Source of the DNA: Streptomyces griseoloalbus
Lineage (GTDB): Bacteria; Actinomycetota; Actinomycetes; Streptomycetales; Streptomycetaceae
Direction: 5' to 3'
Assembly (NCBI GenBank): GCA_014650015.1
Contig: BMUD01000003.1
Coordinates: forward strand, 1-64,000
Length of the DNA stretch: 64,000 bases
Positions within the stretch are counted from its first letter, which is position 1; each line of letters opens with the position of its first letter. The position numbers were made by a program, and so were the translations under genes. Below the pieces are notes generated by a model. That model saw only the letters and a program-made list of their open reading frames with translations. It searched no databases and was not told where the DNA came from. Below, piece after piece: positions 29,495 to 37,948 of the stretch.

Positions 29495-30336
29495 GCCACA
29501 CCGACGACCGTCCGACCACCTCCACGGACGACCGCCCCGTGACCCTCGTCGACGAGCACGCGCACGCGTGGAGCCCGCGAGCCGCGCGCGCCCGCTTCCG
29601 GGAGGGGCTGGCGGGCCCCACGGCCGGTGTGGCCGTGGGGCACACCCAGGCCAATCTGATCTCGGTGCCCGCCGACTGGGCGTACGACATGCTGTTGTTC
29701 TGCCAGCGCAACCCCAAGCCCTGTCCGGTCCTGGACGTCACCGACGCCGGATCGGTCACCACCGTCCTCGCCGCGGACGCGGACCTGCGCACCGATCTGC
29801 CGCGCTACCGGGTGTGGGAGAACGGCGAGTTGGTGGACGAGCCGACGGATGTGCGGGCGTACTGGCGCGATGATCTGGTGTCGTTCCTGATCGGATGCAG
29901 CTTCACGTTCGAGGGGGCGTTGACGGCGGCGGGCGTTCCGGTCCGCCACGTGGAGCAGGGCCGCAACGTTCCCATGTACGTGACGAGTTGGCAGTGCCGT
30001 CCGGCGGGACGGCTGCGCGGGCCGATGGTGGTGTCCATGCGGCCGGTGCCGCCCCGGCACCTCTCCGCGGCGATCCGGGAGAGCAGTCTGCTGCCGGCGG
30101 TGCACGGCGGTCCGGTGCACTGCGGCGAACCCTTCGGGCTGGGCATCGACGACCTCGGCCGCCCCGACTTCGGCGACCCGGTGGACTTCGAGCCCGACGA
30201 CATCCCGGTGTTCTGGGCCTGCGGGGTGACTCCGCAGGCCGCGGTCATGGCCTCCCGTCCGCCGTTCGCCCTCACGCACGCGCCGGGGCAGATGTTCCTC
30301 GGCGACGCCCGCGACGAGCAGTACCGCGTCGCGTGA
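29491..30336 (+). CDS. DUF1445 protein (putative hydro-lyase / D-glutamate cyclase-like)
   Basis: A 281-residue member of the DUF1445 (UPF0317/YcsI) family. The GTG start overlaps the MFS stop by four bases and has AAGGA upstream. Conserved stretches include [79 protein letters not shown] and [20 protein letters not shown]. The DUF1445 domain also occurs in the mitochondrial D-glutamate cyclase that makes 5-oxo-D-proline. Since pxpABC follows directly, conversion of a glutamate-related compound to 5-oxoproline, or the reverse, is a sensible hypothesis. B. subtilis also keeps a family member (ycsI) beside its pxp homologues. Confidence 0.88.
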   Translation: MSHTDDRPTTSTDDRPVTLVDEHAHAWSPRAARARFREGLAGPTAGVAVGHTQANLISVPADWAYDMLLFCQRNPKPCPVLDVTDAGSVTTVLAADADLRTDLPRYRVWENGELVDEPTDVRAYWRDDLVSFLIGCSFTFEGALTAAGVPVRHVEQGRNVPMYVTSWQCRPAGRLRGPMVVSMRPVPPRHLSAAIRESSLLPAVHGGPVHCGEPFGLGIDDLGRPDFGDPVDFEPDDIPVFWACGVTPQAAVMASRPPFALTHAPGQMFLGDARDEQYRVA

Positions 30337-30418
30337 CGTCCGGCGGGGCATGACCTCCCACGTGGCATGCCGGTCCCGGGGCGTGTGCACGTGTCCCGAG
30401 AAGGAGAACGAAGGATTC

Positions 30419-31177
30419 ATGACCTCGATCGATCTGAACGCCGACCTCGGCGAGGGTTTCGGCCGCTGGCGGCTCACCGATGACGAACGGCTGTTGGCCG
30501 TCGTCACCAGCGCCAACGTGGCCTGCGGTTTCCACGCCGGTGACGCGGCCACCATGCGCCGGGTGTGCGAGCTCGCGGCCGAGCGCGGGGTGCGGATCGG
30601 CGCCCAGGTCTCCTACCGGGACCTGGCGGGGTTCGGGCGGCGCGCGATGGACGTGCCGCCTGCCGAGCTCGCGGCCGAAGTGGCCTACCAGATCGGCGCC
30701 CTGGAGGTGTTCGCCCGCGCGGCGGGCGCACGCGTGGCCTACGTGAAACCGCACGGGGCGCTGTACAACCGTGTCGTGCGCGACGAGGAGCAGGCGGGTG
30801 CGGTCGTCGACGGGGTGGTGCTCGCGGACGCCACGCTGCCCGTGCTGGGCCTGCCCGGCTCACGTCTGCTGGAAGTGGCCCGGAAGGCGGGTCTGCCGGT
30901 GGTCACGGAGGCGTTCGCCGACCGGGCGTACACCGACGAGGGCACGCTGGTGCCACGCCGTCAGGAGGGCGCGGTGGTCACGGACCCGAAGGCGGTGGTG
31001 GCACGCTCGCTGGACCTGGCCCGTCATGGGGAGGTCGACGCCCGGTCGGGGCGGCGTATCGAGGTGCGGGCGCGTTCCCTGTGTCTGCACGGCGACACGC
31101 CCGGCGCGGTGGAACTGGCACGCCGGGTGCGGGACTCCCTGGAGGCGTCCGGCGTCCGGGTGGAGGCCTTCGCATGA
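30419..31177 (+). CDS. pxpA: 5-oxoprolinase subunit A (LamB/YcsF family)
   Basis: Subunit of the prokaryotic ATP-dependent 5-oxoprolinase PxpABC, which opens 5-oxoproline to glutamate. The 252-residue protein begins MTSIDLNADLGEGFGRW and shows TSANVACGFHAGD, GAQVSYRDLAGFGRR, AYVKPHGALYNRVVRDE and TEAFADRAYTDEGTLVPR, all classical for the LamB/YcsF barrel. The ATG at 30419 has GAAGGA just before it. pxpB overlaps its end by four bases (ATGA). Confidence 0.95.
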   Translation: MTSIDLNADLGEGFGRWRLTDDERLLAVVTSANVACGFHAGDAATMRRVCELAAERGVRIGAQVSYRDLAGFGRRAMDVPPAELAAEVAYQIGALEVFARAAGARVAYVKPHGALYNRVVRDEEQAGAVVDGVVLADATLPVLGLPGSRLLEVARKAGLPVVTEAFADRAYTDEGTLVPRRQEGAVVTDPKAVVARSLDLARHGEVDARSGRRIEVRARSLCLHGDTPGAVELARRVRDSLEASGVRVEAFA

Positions 31178-31803
31178 GGGTGCTGCCCGTCGGCGAGGAC
31201 GCCCTGCTCGTCGAGGTCTCCTCGGGCGACGAGGCCCAGGCGCTCCACGCGGAGCTGCTGCGACGCCGCGCGGAGGGCTCCCTGCCGGTCGGCGAGATCG
31301 TTCCCGCGGCGCGCACGGTCCTGCTCGACGGCCTGTCCGATCCCGCCCGGCTGGCCGCCGAACTGACCGCACGCGAACTGCCCCCCGCGCCCCCGCGCGC
31401 GGCGCAGACGGTCGAGATCCCGGTGCGCTACGACGGCCCGGACCTCGCCCAGGTCGCGGCGCACTGGGGTGTGTCCGCCCGGGAGGTGGCCCGCATCCAC
31501 GCGGGCGCCGCGTTCCGTGTCGCCTTCTGCGGCTTCGCGCCCGGCTTCGGCTACCTCACGGGACTGCCGTCGCGCTACGACGTGCCCCGCCGGCCGACTC
31601 CGCGCACGGCGGTACCGGCCGGTTCGGTTGCGCTGGCGGGGCCGTACACCGGCGTGTATCCGCGCTCCTCGCCGGGCGGTTGGCAGCTGATCGGTACGAC
31701 CGACCTCGTGCTGTGGGACCACGCGCGCGTGCCGGCGGCGCTGCTCTCGCCCGGCACGCGCGTGCGTTTCGTCCCGGTGGCCACGACGGAGCCCGCGACA
31801 TGA
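31174..31803 (+). CDS. pxpB: 5-oxoprolinase subunit B (KipI/AHS1 family)
   Basis: Allophanate hydrolase subunit 1-type protein, 209 residues. It has PVGEDALLVEVSSGDEAQAL at the start and the conserved core FRVAFCGFAPGFGYLTGLPS, PRRPTPRTAVPAGSVALAG and PRSSPGGWQLIGTT. Together with PxpC it forms the ATP-using part of 5-oxoprolinase. It is coupled to pxpA and pxpC by ATGA overlaps on both sides. Confidence 0.95.
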   Translation: MRVLPVGEDALLVEVSSGDEAQALHAELLRRRAEGSLPVGEIVPAARTVLLDGLSDPARLAAELTARELPPAPPRAAQTVEIPVRYDGPDLAQVAAHWGVSAREVARIHAGAAFRVAFCGFAPGFGYLTGLPSRYDVPRRPTPRTAVPAGSVALAGPYTGVYPRSSPGGWQLIGTTDLVLWDHARVPAALLSPGTRVRFVPVATTEPAT

Positions 31804-32669
31804 CGGACCGAGCGCTCGTCGTCGTACGAGCGGGAGCCCTGACCACCGTGCAGGACCGGGGCCGTCCCGGACACGCCCACCTCGGCGTACCCCGCTCCGG
31901 GGCACTGGACGGGCCGGCGGCGGCGCTCGCCAACCGGCTGGCCGGCAACCCGCCGGACGCGGCCGTCCTGGAGACGACGCTCAACGGCTGTTCCGTACGC
32001 CCTCGTTCGGCGGTCACCGTGGCGGTCGCCGGGGCCCCCTGCCGGGTCACCGTGGACGGCCGTCCGGTCGCCTGGGGGGCGCCGGTACGCGTGCGCGCCG
32101 GGTCCGTTGTCGACGTCGGGGCGGCGACGTCCGGGGTACGCGCCTATCTGGCCGTCTCCGGTGGGGTCGCCGTCGAGCCGGTGCTGGGCAGCCGCTCCAC
32201 GGACCTGCTCTCCGGCCTCGGCCCCGCCCCCGTCACGGACGGTGCGGTGCTCCCCCTCGGGACCCCGCGGGAGGGCCACGCGCACGTGGACGTCGCCCCG
32301 CAGCCGGCGCCCCCGGACGAGCTCGTGCTGCGGGTGACCCCGGGCCCGCGCGACGACTGGTTCACCCCTGCCGCGGTACGGACCCTCACGTCCCGCACGT
32401 ACCGGGTGTCCTCCGCCAGCAACCGCATCGGGCTGCGCACCACCGGACCGCCCCTGGAACGGGCCAGGCCGGAGGAGCTCCCGAGCGAGGGCCTGGTGCT
32501 GGGCGCGGTCCAGGTGCCGCCCGACGGCACACCGGTGGTCTTCCTGGCCGACCATCCGACCACCGGGGGCTACCCGGTGATCGCGGTCGTACGCCCCACC
32601 GACCTCCCGGCCGCCGCCCAGGCGACCCCCGGCACCCCGGTCCGCTTCATCGCCGTACGACGCCGCTGA
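31800..32669 (+). CDS. pxpC: 5-oxoprolinase subunit C (KipA/AHS2 family)
   Basis: Allophanate hydrolase subunit 2-type protein, 289 residues. Recognisable parts are LTTVQDRGRPGHAHLGVPRS, GALDGPAAALANRLAGNP, LETTLNGCSV, LAVSGGVAVEPVLGSRSTDL, SSASNRIGLRTTGPPLER and LADHPTTGGYPVIAVV. It completes the PxpABC complex. It is the last gene of the operon: a short palindromic hairpin follows directly, and the next plausible gene is on the other strand. Confidence 0.95.
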   Translation: MTDRALVVVRAGALTTVQDRGRPGHAHLGVPRSGALDGPAAALANRLAGNPPDAAVLETTLNGCSVRPRSAVTVAVAGAPCRVTVDGRPVAWGAPVRVRAGSVVDVGAATSGVRAYLAVSGGVAVEPVLGSRSTDLLSGLGPAPVTDGAVLPLGTPREGHAHVDVAPQPAPPDELVLRVTPGPRDDWFTPAAVRTLTSRTYRVSSASNRIGLRTTGPPLERARPEELPSEGLVLGAVQVPPDGTPVVFLADHPTTGGYPVIAVVRPTDLPAAAQATPGTPVRFIAVRRR

Positions 32670-32670
32670 A

Positions 32671-32686
32671 CCCTGGCCGGCCAGGG
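32671..32686. terminator. Short hairpin after pxpC
   Basis: CCCTGGCCGGCCAGGG is a 16-base perfect palindrome starting two bases after the pxpC stop. It can fold as a 6-pair stem with a CCGG loop. A terminator role is likely from its position, though the stem is short. Confidence 0.5.
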
Positions 32687-32699
32687 GGTGTCGTTCGGA

Positions 32700-33074
32700 T
32701 CAGGCCGACTTCCGGGAAACGGCGCCTCGCGGCCGAGCCGAGCGGGGTCCGGTGCGTGCGGCCGCAAGGCGGAGGAGGGCGCCAGTGCGGAGCCCTGGGC
32801 GACCGACGACAACGCGGCGGGTGCGGCGCATGGGGTCGCTGACGCCGACGACGACGGAGACGAGCCCGGGCCGCAGCGCCAGGGCGGCGGGCAGCTGCCG
32901 CTCGAGCACCTCGCGCGTCCGCGCCCCGCTCACCGCGAGGTCGGTGAACCGCGCCGGCTCCGCGCCCAGCGACGGCGCGAGCAACGCCGCCCAGCCCCGC
33001 CATCCGCCGCCGACCCGCTCACCGATCCCCTCGGTCAGCGAGTCCCCGAGGGCCACGAAGGGCAGCGGTCTCAC
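32700..33074 (-). pseudogene. Remnant of an SGNH/GDSL hydrolase gene, C-terminus lost
   Basis: From the GTG at 33074 the frame reads VRPLPFVALGDSLTEGIGER and continues as a clear SGNH-hydrolase N-terminus: block I GDS serine, AVSGARTREVLERQL, and LVSVVVGVSDP where GxND of block III is expected (Ser replaces Asn). At about 32820 the similarity stops and the frame runs on as Arg-rich sequence to a stop at 32700. The final DxxH catalytic block is absent. About 85 of the roughly 230-260 residues of a normal enzyme remain. This looks like a deletion remnant that is probably not functional. Confidence 0.65.
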
Positions 33075-33233
33075 GAGAGCCCCCGGACGCGACCTGTCGT
33101 ACCGGCGCGGTGGCGGGGGCGACGACGACGGGGGCATGGCCGCGCTCGACGAGGTGCCGGGCGGTCTGGAGCGCGCAGTGGGCCACGCCGTTCACATCGG
33201 GGGGAAGGTTTCGGTCACGATGACGACACGCAT
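33075..33233 (-). pseudogene. Remnant of a GT4-type glycosyltransferase gene (5' end only)
   Basis: The ATG at 33233 opens a frame starting MRVVIVTETFPPDVNGVAHC and continuing ALQTARHLVERGHAPVVVAP. This is the typical N-terminus of GT-B glycosyltransferases of the GT4 class (compare actinobacterial mannosyltransferases). After about 45 codons the similarity ends, and the frame runs out of phase into the start of the SGNH remnant. The donor-binding C-terminal domain is gone. The glycosyltransferase and hydrolase genes were presumably neighbours before deletions removed most of both. Confidence 0.6.
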
Positions 33234-33395
33234 ACCGGTGTTGTCGCCGCGCCGGACGTGATCACGTCAACATGGATCTCTCCGCGCGGAGAACGCGCCG
33301 TGAGCGTTGGACCCCCGGCCCCAGCAGGTCAGGCCGCATCCATACGCACCTGATTCGCGGGCCATCCGCCGTTCATGCCGCGGTGCGCGAGCGGG

Positions 33396-34814
33396 TCACA
33401 CGGCGGTCTCCTCGGGACCGATGCGGCTGCGTACCGCGGTCTGCACCTCGGCCTCCTCGGCCGGGTCGGCGGCGAGCCGGCGCAGACGCTCGACGACCCG
33501 GGTGTCCCCGGTCTCGGCGTGCCGGGCGGCGATCTCGCGGGTGGTCTCCTCGCAGTCCCAGAGGCACTCGACGGCGAAGCCGGTGCCGAAGGAGGGGTCG
33601 GTCGCGGCCAGGGCGCGGGCGGCCCGGCCCCGCAGATGGGAGGAGGCGGTCTCGCGGTAGATGTGGCGGAGCACGGGGGCGGCGCAGGCGATGCCGAGAC
33701 GTCCGGCGCCGTCGACGAGCGTCCACAGGGTGGGCGCGTCGGGGCCCTCGCCCCGTACCGCCTCCCGCAGCGCCGCGAGGACGGTGTCCCGGTCGTGTAC
33801 CCCGCCCCGGCAGGCGAGGACCCGGCCGGCGGCGGCGCCCAGCGGGTCGGGCCGGCGGGCCCAGCCACGCGCCCGGTCGACGGCGGCGAGACTGCGCATG
33901 CGTTCGAAGGCGTCGACGGCGGCCTCCACGACGACCGCCGATCCGGTGGCCACGGCGCCCTCGATCAGGGGCAGGGCGTCGGGGTCGTTGCAGTCCGCGA
34001 GGTACCGCAGGGCGGTGCACCGGGCTCCCTCGGTGCCGTCCTTGGCGGCCCGGACGATCTCCGGCCGGTCCTCGGGGCCCGCCACGGCGGTGAGGCAGCG
34101 GGCGGCCGGGACGTGGAGCGCGGCGCCGCGTTCGATGCCTTGCTGCGCCCACTCGAACACGGCCTGGACGCTCCAGCCGGGGCGGGGCCCGGTGGGACGC
34201 ATCTGCCGCTGCCAGCGGTCGAAACAGCCGGTCTCCTGGGCGGCACGCACGCGTGTGGCGATGGATGCGCGCGGATCGTCGGCCCACAGACGCCAGGGCC
34301 GTGGCTCGAAGGCGTCGCGGACGGTGGCGGCCAGTTCCGCTTCGCCCTCGGCGTCGGTGGCGAACCGCGCGAGGACCGGGGCGGCGAGGGCGCGCAGACC
34401 CGCGTCGTCGTCCCGCAGGGCCAGCTCGTCCAGGGCCCAGGCCCAGTTGGTGCCGTGGGCGGCGTACCTGCGCAACAGGGCGAGGGCGTCCCACCTGCCG
34501 TAGGAGGCGAGATGGCCGAGGACGGCCAGGGCGAGTCCGGTGCGCGACTCGTCGGTGTCGAGGATGTCCTCGGCGTCGAAGAGATGGGCCTCGATCGCGT
34601 CCAGTTCGCCGTGCAGATCGAGGTAGAGGCGGGCGTAGTAGAGGGAGCGGTTCTCCACCTGCCAGTCGTGGCGCGGGTCGCGCAGCACACAGTGGTTCAG
34701 CGCCGCGAGCGCTTCGGATCGCGGGGCGGTGAGCGCGTGCAGCGTGCCGTCGCCGCGGCCCCGCTGGAGCAGGCCGAGCAGCGTACCGCTGGGCGCTATG
34801 ACCGGATCGAACAT
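33396..34814 (-). CDS. HEAT-repeat protein
   Basis: A 472-residue all-helical protein built of HEAT/PBS-lyase-like repeats. Examples are CTALRYLADCNDPDALPLIE, AVVVEAAVDAFERMRSL and HLRGRAARALAATDPSF. No enzymatic motif, signal peptide or membrane segment is visible, so a scaffolding or binding role is likely. The ATG at 34814 (MFDPVIAPSG) is preferred because GAGG lies nine bases upstream; an ATG five codons earlier has no ribosome site. It is followed on its 3' side by the glycosyltransferase/SGNH remnants and preceded by a gap of about 300 bases before the ankyrin gene. Confidence 0.85.
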   Translation of the reverse strand: MFDPVIAPSGTLLGLLQRGRGDGTLHALTAPRSEALAALNHCVLRDPRHDWQVENRSLYYARLYLDLHGELDAIEAHLFDAEDILDTDESRTGLALAVLGHLASYGRWDALALLRRYAAHGTNWAWALDELALRDDDAGLRALAAPVLARFATDAEGEAELAATVRDAFEPRPWRLWADDPRASIATRVRAAQETGCFDRWQRQMRPTGPRPGWSVQAVFEWAQQGIERGAALHVPAARCLTAVAGPEDRPEIVRAAKDGTEGARCTALRYLADCNDPDALPLIEGAVATGSAVVVEAAVDAFERMRSLAAVDRARGWARRPDPLGAAAGRVLACRGGVHDRDTVLAALREAVRGEGPDAPTLWTLVDGAGRLGIACAAPVLRHIYRETASSHLRGRAARALAATDPSFGTGFAVECLWDCEETTREIAARHAETGDTRVVERLRRLAADPAEEAEVQTAVRSRIGPEETAV

Positions 34815-35113
34815 GGGAAACAGCCTCATATCAAGCGTCGACGCAACCGGGGACGTGCCTTACCTGGCCACGTGACAACACGTCGGGGCGCCCGCCGTTT
34901 CCTGCTTGCTGTAGACCATTTCTCTCTGCCTCTCGTCGGTGGCCCATGCGGACCGATCACGGCCCGCGCGGTGCGGCAACACCTGCCCAGCCATCGCGTC
35001 CGTGAATCACTTCGTCATGATGACCCGGCGGTCACACCTACCGCGACCGAAATTTCGGCGGCCCTGTACCGCCTCCCCCGTTTTCCGTGTCGTCGCTGGT
35101 CAGAGCATGTCGT

Positions 35114-35506
35114 TCAGCGCTCACCGAACAGGTCGAGCAATTCCGTACGGCCGAACATCCTGGCGGTGTCGACGGCCGAGGGGGTGCCGGCGGACGGATC
35201 GGCGCCGCCCTTCAGGAGGGCCTCGATCACCTCGGTCTCGCCCTTGAAGACCGCCCCCGCGAGTGGCGTCTGGCCCCGGTCGTTGACGCGGTCGGCGTCG
35301 GCGCCGCGCTCCAGCAGCGCGCGTACCGCGTCGGCGTGGCCGTGATAGGCGGCGAGCATCACGAGCGAGTCGCCGCGGTCGTTGGTGAGGTCGGCCGGCA
35401 CACCCGCGTCGACGTAGGCCACGAGTTCGCTGGTCCGGCCGCGCCGGGCCAGATCGAAGATCTTGGTCGCGAGCTCCACGACCTCGGGGTCGGGGGCTTC
35501 AGTCAT
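35114..35506 (-). CDS. Ankyrin-repeat protein
   Basis: A 130-residue protein made almost entirely of ankyrin repeats. DLARRGRTSELVAYVDAGVP, NDRGDSLVMLAAYHGHADAV, ALLERGADADRVNDRGQTPL and GETEVIEALLKGGADPSAGT show the repeat pattern with TPLxxAxxxG variants. It probably acts as a small protein-binding module. The ATG at 35506 has GAGGTGG upstream; an in-frame GTG four codons earlier is less likely. It is divergent from smeA. Confidence 0.9.
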   Translation of the reverse strand: MTEAPDPEVVELATKIFDLARRGRTSELVAYVDAGVPADLTNDRGDSLVMLAAYHGHADAVRALLERGADADRVNDRGQTPLAGAVFKGETEVIEALLKGGADPSAGTPSAVDTARMFGRTELLDLFGER

Positions 35507-35775
35507 CGGCCGGACCACCTCTCACTGCACACGCACCTGCTGCGTGCTTCGGGGACAGGACGTACGTCTGCGAGCGGTGCAGAGCCGTACGGGTGAATCG
35601 CCAGCGTACTGGCTCGCGCGACACATGAGCCGATGCGCCCGAGGTAAAGATCACGGCAGGACCATCCGAGGGTAAATGCCGAGAAAGCACCCAGTTGCAC
35701 CTTTTATCGTATAGATACATTCTGTGAGCCTGGAAGTACTCATGGTGACTGTCCCCGCAAACCAGGAGAACTCAC

Positions 35776-35970
35776 ATGATCATCTCGGTCTCATGCGTGG
35801 TCCTGCTCGGCATCGTCGTCTTCGTCTTCTTCCGCAAGGACGGGCTGAAGGCGTCGCACGCCTTGGTGGCGATGCTGTTCGGCTTCTATCTGGCCAGCAC
35901 GGCCATCGCACCCAGCATCAAGGCGGGCGGCGAAAGCCTGGCCGGCCTCCTGGGCGGATTCAAGTTCTGA
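35776..35970 (+). CDS. smeA: SmeA, small membrane protein of sporulation septa
   Basis: A 64-residue membrane protein with one clear helix at the N-terminus (ISVSCVVLLGIVVFVFF) and a second, weaker one (ALVAMLFGFYLASTAIA), ending KAGGESLAGLLGGFKF. It matches SmeA, known in S. coelicolor to target the FtsK-like SffA to sporulation septa, and also resembles the small Spd-type membrane proteins beside Tra genes of actinomycete plasmids. AGGAGA lies seven bases before the ATG. sffA follows 49 bases later. The upstream 100 bases are unusually AT-rich (TTTTATCGTATAGATACATT) and probably hold the promoter. Confidence 0.9.
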   Translation: MIISVSCVVLLGIVVFVFFRKDGLKASHALVAMLFGFYLASTAIAPSIKAGGESLAGLLGGFKF

Positions 35971-36019
35971 TCCGCCCGACCACACCCCGCCCGCCCGTAC
36001 GCATCGTCTGGAGGCAGCA

Positions 36020-37798
36020 GTGGCCCGGCGCCCTCTCCCCCGCATTCTGAGCAACGGCGGCGCACCGCTCGCCCGGAGCCGGGAGCTGGCCAGGACGGCG
36101 GCCGACAGCGCCACGGATGTCCTCCACCCGCTGATCACCATCACGCGCGGCCTGCGCCGGCTGGCCTCGGCCGGACGGCGCAGGTGGGCCGACACGCCCA
36201 AGGACAGGCGCGGCGCGCTGCTCTTCATGGTGGCGTCGGTCGTGCTGGTCGTGGCGCTGGCGCCGTACGGTCCGCTGCTCGCCGTCATCACCCTGATGGC
36301 GGCGGCCGCCTGGCAGGGCCGGGACCGCACCCCGTCGGCACCCGACGGACCCGACGCGTCGCAGGCCCAGCGCCTGCAGTCGCTCTACGACGCCCTGGTG
36401 CCGTACTTCTCGACCGCCGAGGACCCCGAACCGCTCTACGCCCACGGCGGCGACTGGACGAAGACCTTCTCGGAGTACGAGTTCGACGGCACGGGCCGGA
36501 TCGCACACCTGGTGATCCGCTACCCCGCCTACTTCACCGACGCCGAGCCGGAGTCCCGGGCGCGGATCGAGCATCTGCTCGGCGCCAAGTCGGGGCGCGG
36601 CCGCGAGTACCACTTCGCGTGGGACGAGGAGGGCAACCAGCTCACGGTCCGCGTCCTCGCGCCCCTGCCCACCGACATCGCCGCCCAGCCCTTCGTCACG
36701 GCACCGGGCGAGACGGTCCTCGGCTTCACGGACCCCACCGGGGTGCAGCGCACGCTGCCGCTCACCCACGGCGCCCACGGCGAGGAGCGGCGCGACGTTC
36801 CCCCCGTGGTCTGGCGCACCGGTATCCGCTCCACCGAACCCCATCTGCTCGCGGTCGGACAGCCGGGCAGCGGCACCTCGACCCTGCTGCGCTCCATCGC
36901 CCTGCAGGCCCTCCACCACGGCGACGTGGTGATCGTCGACGGTGGCGGCACCGGCGAGTACGCCTGCCTGACCGGCCGGGACGGCGTGCTCGCCGTCGAG
37001 TGCGGTCTGACGGGGTCGCTGGCCATCCTGGAATGGGCCGCACAGGAGACGGAGCGCCGGCTGATCGCCGCCCACCGTGCTCATCAGGCGGGCGACCCGC
37101 CGCCCGAGGACACCAGGCGTCCCCTGTGGCTCCTGCTGGACCGGCCGAGCGCGTTCACCCACCTGGCCGCCGCGGACGACCGCAAGGATCCCCAGTCGCT
37201 GCTCCAGGTCCCGCTGCGGCACGGCCGCCCGGCGAACGTCACCGTGGTCGTCGCCGATCAGCTCGACAGCCTGGACGCCCTCGGCGAGCCGGTGCGGCAG
37301 CACACACGCGCGCGGGTCGTCCTCGGTCCCGCGACGGCGGAGCAGCTGGCGGCCGTCCTGGGGGCACCCCCGCACACCACACCCGTCGATCAGGTCCCCC
37401 CGGGACGCGGCTACGCCCGCCTGGGCGTGGGGCCGGTGCACCGCCTCCAGGTCCCGGCGACACCGGACCCGTACGACGACGCGACCAGCGACGCCCACCG
37501 GCAGGCGGTCCTGGACCTGCTGCCGCCCCGTACGACTCCGGCGGACGAGGAGCCGGAGCGGCTGGAGCCGGGACGCGTGGAGCCGGATGCCGTGAACCTG
37601 GAGAAGGCGGCGAGGGAGAAGGTGCCCGCCGCGGCGGGCGCCACCGAGGCCGAGGCGGGCGCGGAGCAGGCGGCCACGGGCGCGGGCGTCGAGACGACAA
37701 CGCCCAGGGAAACCGTGCCCGAGGAGACCGTGCGCAAGGAGACCGTGCCCGCGGAGGCGGACGTCACGGAGGCGGCGGTCGCGGAATCCTCTTCCTGA
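36020..37798 (+). CDS. sffA: SffA, FtsK/SpoIIIE-like protein with altered P-loop
   Basis: A 592-residue FtsK/TraB-like protein, known in S. coelicolor as the partner of SmeA in sporulation septation and chromosome segregation. GGAGG precedes the GTG at 36020. One or two membrane helices lie near residues 67-100 (ALLFMVASVVLVVALAPYG, LLAVITLMAAAAW). The motor domain follows, with GQPGSGTSTLLRSIALQ in the Walker A position near 280-288 and LWLLLDRPSAF in the Walker B position near 370. The Walker A lysine is Thr286 and the residue after the Walker B aspartate is Arg, not Glu. ATP hydrolysis may therefore be weak or absent. The C-terminal 90 residues are acidic and repetitive (ETVPEETVRKETVP) and unlike the gamma domain of FtsK. 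Confidence 0.9.
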   Translation: MARRPLPRILSNGGAPLARSRELARTAADSATDVLHPLITITRGLRRLASAGRRRWADTPKDRRGALLFMVASVVLVVALAPYGPLLAVITLMAAAAWQGRDRTPSAPDGPDASQAQRLQSLYDALVPYFSTAEDPEPLYAHGGDWTKTFSEYEFDGTGRIAHLVIRYPAYFTDAEPESRARIEHLLGAKSGRGREYHFAWDEEGNQLTVRVLAPLPTDIAAQPFVTAPGETVLGFTDPTGVQRTLPLTHGAHGEERRDVPPVVWRTGIRSTEPHLLAVGQPGSGTSTLLRSIALQALHHGDVVIVDGGGTGEYACLTGRDGVLAVECGLTGSLAILEWAAQETERRLIAAHRAHQAGDPPPEDTRRPLWLLLDRPSAFTHLAAADDRKDPQSLLQVPLRHGRPANVTVVVADQLDSLDALGEPVRQHTRARVVLGPATAEQLAAVLGAPPHTTPVDQVPPGRGYARLGVGPVHRLQVPATPDPYDDATSDAHRQAVLDLLPPRTTPADEEPERLEPGRVEPDAVNLEKAAREKVPAAAGATEAEAGAEQAATGAGVETTTPRETVPEETVRKETVPAEADVTEAAVAESSS

Positions 37799-37948
37799 CC
37801 GGCCCGCCCCCGGGGCCTGCGACGGCCACCGCGGCGAGCGGTGCCGTCACCGCCGCGTGGACGACTGTCCGCGCCGGGGGCGCCGGGCCCGGCCCGGTCG
37901 CCACCGGCTCCGCTCCGCCGAAAGCCCGGCCGCGCCCCCCGTCGCGCG

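Noticed and set aside
35047-35058. 12-bp palindrome CCGAAATTTCGG near the ankyrin gene
   Set aside because: It is short, lies downstream of the ankyrin gene and far from the HEAT-repeat start, and does not match a LexA box or any operator known to me.
35645-35685. WhiG-type promoter for smeA (TAAA with TCCGAGGG or GCCGAGAA)
   Set aside because: The element with correct 16-base spacing matches only the CCGA core, and the better match GCCGAGAA is 29 bases from the TAAA. It is not convincing.
35776-37798. Integrated conjugative element (spd/tra-like genes)
   Set aside because: smeA-sffA resemble plasmid transfer genes, but there is no integrase, replication gene or att site, and the order matches the chromosomal smeA-sffA locus.
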